This document shows positions 6,636 through 8,691 of a DNA stretch of 8,691 bases, piece by piece. The stretch's first letter is position 1. Each line of letters opens with the position of its first letter. The translations under genes were made by a program, and so were the position numbers. The notes beneath the pieces were generated by a model that had not been told where the DNA came from, searched no databases, and saw nothing but the letters and a program-made list of their open reading frames with translations. This DNA comes from Chromatiales bacterium (GTDB taxonomy: Bacteria; Pseudomonadota; Gammaproteobacteria; UBA6429; Thiohalophilaceae): contig JALUTJ010000210.1 of NCBI GenBank assembly GCA_027057985.1, forward strand, positions 5,404-14,094. Reading direction: 5' to 3'.

Positions 6636-7406
6636 ATGATAGACATGAACGATATAATAAGTATTCCCGATAACTTCAATGCTGCAGAAGACTGTTTAAA
6701 AGACAGGGTCATTATGGTGACCGGTAGCAGTGATGGTATTGGTGCGGCAGCAGCGAAAACTTTTGCCAGTCATGGTGCCACTGTTATTTTACATGGCAAA
6801 ACCATTCCCAAACTTGAACAGGTTTATGATGAAATCAAGGCCGCCGGTGATGCCGAGCCGGCCATTATTCCACTGGATCTTGAAACCCTGAATGTTGAAC
6901 AGGCAAATGAAGTAGCACTGAAAATCGAGGATGAATTTGGTCAGCTCGATGGCCTGTTACATAATGCGGCTCTGTTTGCCGGGCTCTCTCCCATCAGCCA
7001 GTTCGATACCGAAATCTGGGATAAGACGATTCGTGTCAATCTTCATGCACCTTTTCTTTTAAGCCGGGCACTGTTACCGGTGATGAACAAGTCAAATAGT
7101 GCTTCACTGATTTTCACCAGCTCGGGCGTAGCGCGTAAAGGACGTGCCTACTGGGGCGCTTACGGTGTCAGTAAGGCTGCTGGAGACAACCTGATGGGGA
7201 TTCTTGCGGATGAGCTTGAAGCTAATACCCCTATCCGAGTTAACAGCATCGATCCCGGGCGAGTAAGAACCCGAATGCGCGCACTGGCCTATCCAGGAGA
7301 AGCCCCGGAGGTGAATCCAGCACCGGAAGAAATCATGGCCCCCTATCTTTACCTGATGAGTGACGCCAGTAAGGATGTGAACGGCAAAATCATTACCTGC
7401 TACTGA
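6636..7406 (+). CDS. yciK: YciK-family short-chain dehydrogenase/reductase
   Basis: This 256-residue Rossmann-fold oxidoreductase belongs to the classical SDR superfamily. The cofactor motif is TGSSDGIG (29-36), HNAA (109-112) stands in place of the common NNAG, and the catalytic set is N135, S163, Y176 and K180 (GAYGVSK). VTGSSDGIG, LDGLLHNAALF, GRAYWGAYGVSK and the DPGRVRTRMRALAYPGE tail match the YciK branch known from E. coli and Pseudomonas; its physiological substrate is not established. A second ATG at codon 4 (6645) is an alternative start; neither has a strong ribosome-binding site. The C-terminus (NGKIITCY) is shorter than in E. coli YciK, which has a FDAQP-type ending. It probably reads through from hpnCDE. 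Its last 14 bases overlap the convergent DUF3293 gene. Confidence 0.9.
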   Translation: MIDMNDIISIPDNFNAAEDCLKDRVIMVTGSSDGIGAAAAKTFASHGATVILHGKTIPKLEQVYDEIKAAGDAEPAIIPLDLETLNVEQANEVALKIEDEFGQLDGLLHNAALFAGLSPISQFDTEIWDKTIRVNLHAPFLLSRALLPVMNKSNSASLIFTSSGVARKGRAYWGAYGVSKAAGDNLMGILADELEANTPIRVNSIDPGRVRTRMRALAYPGEAPEVNPAPEEIMAPYLYLMSDASKDVNGKIITCY

Positions 7407-7818
7407 AACTGCGCGCTAAAACCAGCTCGACAGGTTTCCCCTGCTCCAGCCAGACATAGGCATTTTGAGCATAGCGTTCAGTTAACTCATCTGCCCACTG
7501 CCGGCTTATCCCGGCAACGAGAAAACTGGCTTCCTGCCAGTCACCCGCTTTAGCAATACCCGTGGCCGGGTAATAAAGATAACCGGCTGCATCAAGCTCT
7601 GATTGTAACTGCCGGTTATTGTACTGATTTTCTTTATCGGATCGAAGCTGACTTGCCGGATTAAAAGCGGTAATAATCATCGCCGTCTTTACCCTGGCCA
7701 GCAAGGCTTTGATTTTTTCAGGTATAGCTTCTCCAACCCGGCAATCAATATCACCCTCGCTAAAATGGACACGGTAAATGGTTTGCTGGTAAGCCTGTAT
7801 CAGGCTGCTTTTATCCAT
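7393..7818 (-). CDS. DUF3293 domain protein
   Basis: This 141-residue soluble protein of unknown function is recognised from the DUF3293 pattern: LIQAYQQTIYRV near the start, a central ITAFNPASQLRSDKENQYNN (about 52-71) that holds the conserved NP and the polar N/E run, then ATGIAKAGDWQEASFLVAGI and a YAQNAYVWLEQGKPVELV C-terminus. No catalytic role is established for the family. I chose the ATG at 7818 over the longer frame from 7941 because the extra 41 residues (FIIACFIDYILQ and following) are unlike the family and come from AT-rich intergenic DNA. A GGAA sits about 11 bases before 7818. The gene is convergent with the SDR gene (14-base overlap) and divergent from the esterase gene, 182 bases apart. 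Confidence 0.85.
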   Translation of the reverse strand: MDKSSLIQAYQQTIYRVHFSEGDIDCRVGEAIPEKIKALLARVKTAMIITAFNPASQLRSDKENQYNNRQLQSELDAAGYLYYPATGIAKAGDWQEASFLVAGISRQWADELTERYAQNAYVWLEQGKPVELVLARSFSSR

Positions 7819-8000
7819 CACTTTATTCCAGTATTTGCTATTCCGTTCACAATTAAAGCATCCGCTTATAGTCAATACATTTTGCAGTATATAGTCTATA
7901 AAACAAGCTATAATAAATTCAAAGTTCCATCTCGTCTGCATTTCTTTTTTATGCTAGTTTAGCATTCTTACCAGAACCGCAATATAAATGGAGAATTAAA
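7819..8000. promoter_or_regulatory. AT-rich divergent control region between DUF3293 and esterase genes
   Basis: This 182-base region should hold promoters for both flanking genes. On the plus strand there is a perfect -10 box, TATAAT at 7909-7914, but no good -35 at 16-18 bases; TTGCAG (7882-7887) is 21 bases away. On the minus strand a TATACT reads at 7891-7886. TATAGTC occurs twice, at 7867-7873 and 7890-7896 (23-base step), and could mark a regulator site. ATGCTA/TAGCAT (7951-7956 and 7960-7965) makes a 6-base hairpin that would lie in the esterase leader. The assignments are tentative. Confidence 0.35.
7990..7993 (+). promoter_or_regulatory. Ribosome-binding site of the esterase gene
   Basis: GGAG stands seven bases before the ATG at 8001 and is the clearest Shine-Dalgarno sequence in the window. 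It fixes the esterase start. An ATG at 7988 just upstream opens only a three-codon frame that stops before 8001. Confidence 0.75.
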
Positions 8001-8691
8001 ATGCGTCATCTAAAACTTGTTAAAACCCTGCTTACTTCACTGTTCCTGCTACTCTCGATACCTGGCTATGCCGACAACCGATATAGCGAGATGTATGTTT
8101 TTGGAGACAGCCTTTCTGACACGGGTAACCTTGCCTCCGTTCTGGGTGACTTTCCACCTCCTTATTATGGTAACCGTATCACGAATGGTAAGGTCAGTGT
8201 TGAAGTACTGGCAGAAAAGCTTGGCCTTGAATTAAAAACCTCGTTACATCTGCTGGGGCTAAATGCAGGCGGTAACTATGCCGTTGCCGGTGCCCGTGCC
8301 GGTGGTATAGAACCCATTGACCTGGATACACAATTACTGGCTTTTCAGGCCAATAATAATTTCGTTGCACCCCGGGATGCACTTTATGTTGTTTTTATTG
8401 GCGGTAATGATGTTCGTGATGCAATTTACTCGGAGAATGCTACACAGGCTGAGTCCATCATCAATACTGCAGCAGCAAAAATTCACAAGACTATCCGGGT
8501 ATTAAACAAGGCAGGAGCACGACACTTTCTGCTGATTAATGTCCCTAACCTGGCTCTTATTCCTGAAACCCGCCTGATTGCCGCAGCAACTGGCAATTCT
8601 GCTCTTATTCAACAGGCAGAAAACTATTCTGTCGCCATTAACAAGCGAATACATGAGGCAGTGGAAGGTCTGGAGCATAGTAGTCATATCG
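8001..8691 (+). CDS. Secreted GDSL/SGNH esterase, N-terminal part (truncated by window end)
   Basis: The first 230 codons of a GDSL-type lipase/esterase are visible. A signal peptide is clear: MRHLKLVK, a hydrophobic core LLTSLFLLLSI (10-20), and probable cleavage after GYA at residue 24. Block I is FGDSLSDTGN (34-43) with nucleophile S37. The block II Gly and Asn lie in NAGGNYAVAGA (88-98), and block III is GGND (134-137). LINVPNLALIP is a later conserved strand. The block V Asp and His lie past the window edge, as would any C-terminal beta-barrel, so I cannot tell an EstA-like autotransporter from a plain periplasmic or secreted esterase or a lecithinase-like enzyme. It would hydrolyse ester bonds of lipids or small esters outside the cytoplasm. 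It reads away from the DUF3293 gene and has its own strong ribosome-binding site. Confidence 0.9.
   Translation, partial: MRHLKLVKTLLTSLFLLLSIPGYADNRYSEMYVFGDSLSDTGNLASVLGDFPPPYYGNRITNGKVSVEVLAEKLGLELKTSLHLLGLNAGGNYAVAGARAGGIEPIDLDTQLLAFQANNNFVAPRDALYVVFIGGNDVRDAIYSENATQAESIINTAAAKIHKTIRVLNKAGARHFLLINVPNLALIPETRLIAAATGNSALIQQAENYSVAINKRIHEAVEGLEHSSHI

Noticed and set aside
7819..7941. 41-residue N-terminal extension of the DUF3293 protein
   Set aside because: It is unlike the DUF3293 family, is encoded by AT-rich intergenic DNA containing promoter-like boxes, and the ATG at 7818 gives a family-like start.
7951..7965. ATGCTA/TAGCAT hairpin as a terminator
   Set aside because: The T run precedes the stem on the plus strand, and A residues follow it on the minus strand, so the polarity is wrong for termination in either direction.
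7988..7999. Three-codon upstream frame before the esterase as a regulatory leader peptide
   Set aside because: Its ATG overlaps the esterase ribosome-binding site, it has no site of its own, and it probably arises by chance.

Overview
The window looks like chromosomal DNA of a gammaproteobacterium. UbiG, the adjacent MupP/Gph-type HAD phosphatase, RmuC and a YciK-type short-chain dehydrogenase all read as gammaproteobacterial versions of their families. The hpnCDE set points to a lineage that makes squalene, usually for hopanoids. I cannot name a genus from sequence alone. Base composition looks moderate and even. There are no transposases, phage genes, tRNAs, rRNAs or CRISPR arrays.

Layout: (1) 1-239 is non-coding. 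It opens inside a dispersed composite repeat and ends in a candidate promoter for ubiG. (2) 240-2910 is a co-directional block: ubiG (ubiquinone O-methyltransferase), a HAD phosphatase that overlaps it by one base (gph, or more likely mupP), and rmuC. (3) 2911-3222 is non-coding and holds a second copy of the composite repeat, mostly inverted relative to the first, with compact hairpins. (4) 3223-3423 on the minus strand encodes a 66-residue single-span membrane protein of unknown function. (5) 3489-6610 is hpnC-hpnD-hpnE, the three-enzyme bacterial route from farnesyl diphosphate to squalene through presqualene diphosphate and hydroxysqualene. (6) 6636-7406 is a YciK-family SDR. (7) 7393-7818 on the minus strand is a DUF3293 protein whose end overlaps the SDR gene tail to tail by 14 bases. 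(8) 8001 to the window end is the N-terminal part of a secreted GDSL/SGNH esterase, cut by the window edge.

How the genes work together: hpnC, hpnD and hpnE form one pathway and probably one transcript, with a four-base ATGA overlap between hpnD and hpnE. The squalene cyclase (shc) is not in the window, so the fate of the squalene is inferred. ubiG and the phosphatase are translationally close but act in different pathways, quinone synthesis and either sugar-phosphate cleanup or cell-wall recycling. In Pseudomonas, ubiG, mupP and yciK are neighbours; here rmuC, the repeat island and hpnCDE lie between the phosphatase and yciK.

I found no convincing new multi-gene system. The most unusual non-coding feature is the pair of related composite repeats that bracket ubiG-gph-rmuC in inverted orientation. 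The other points worth checking are the likely MupP identity of the phosphatase, the short membrane protein divergent from hpnC, and two genes whose best promoter lies so close to the ATG that the transcript would be almost leaderless.
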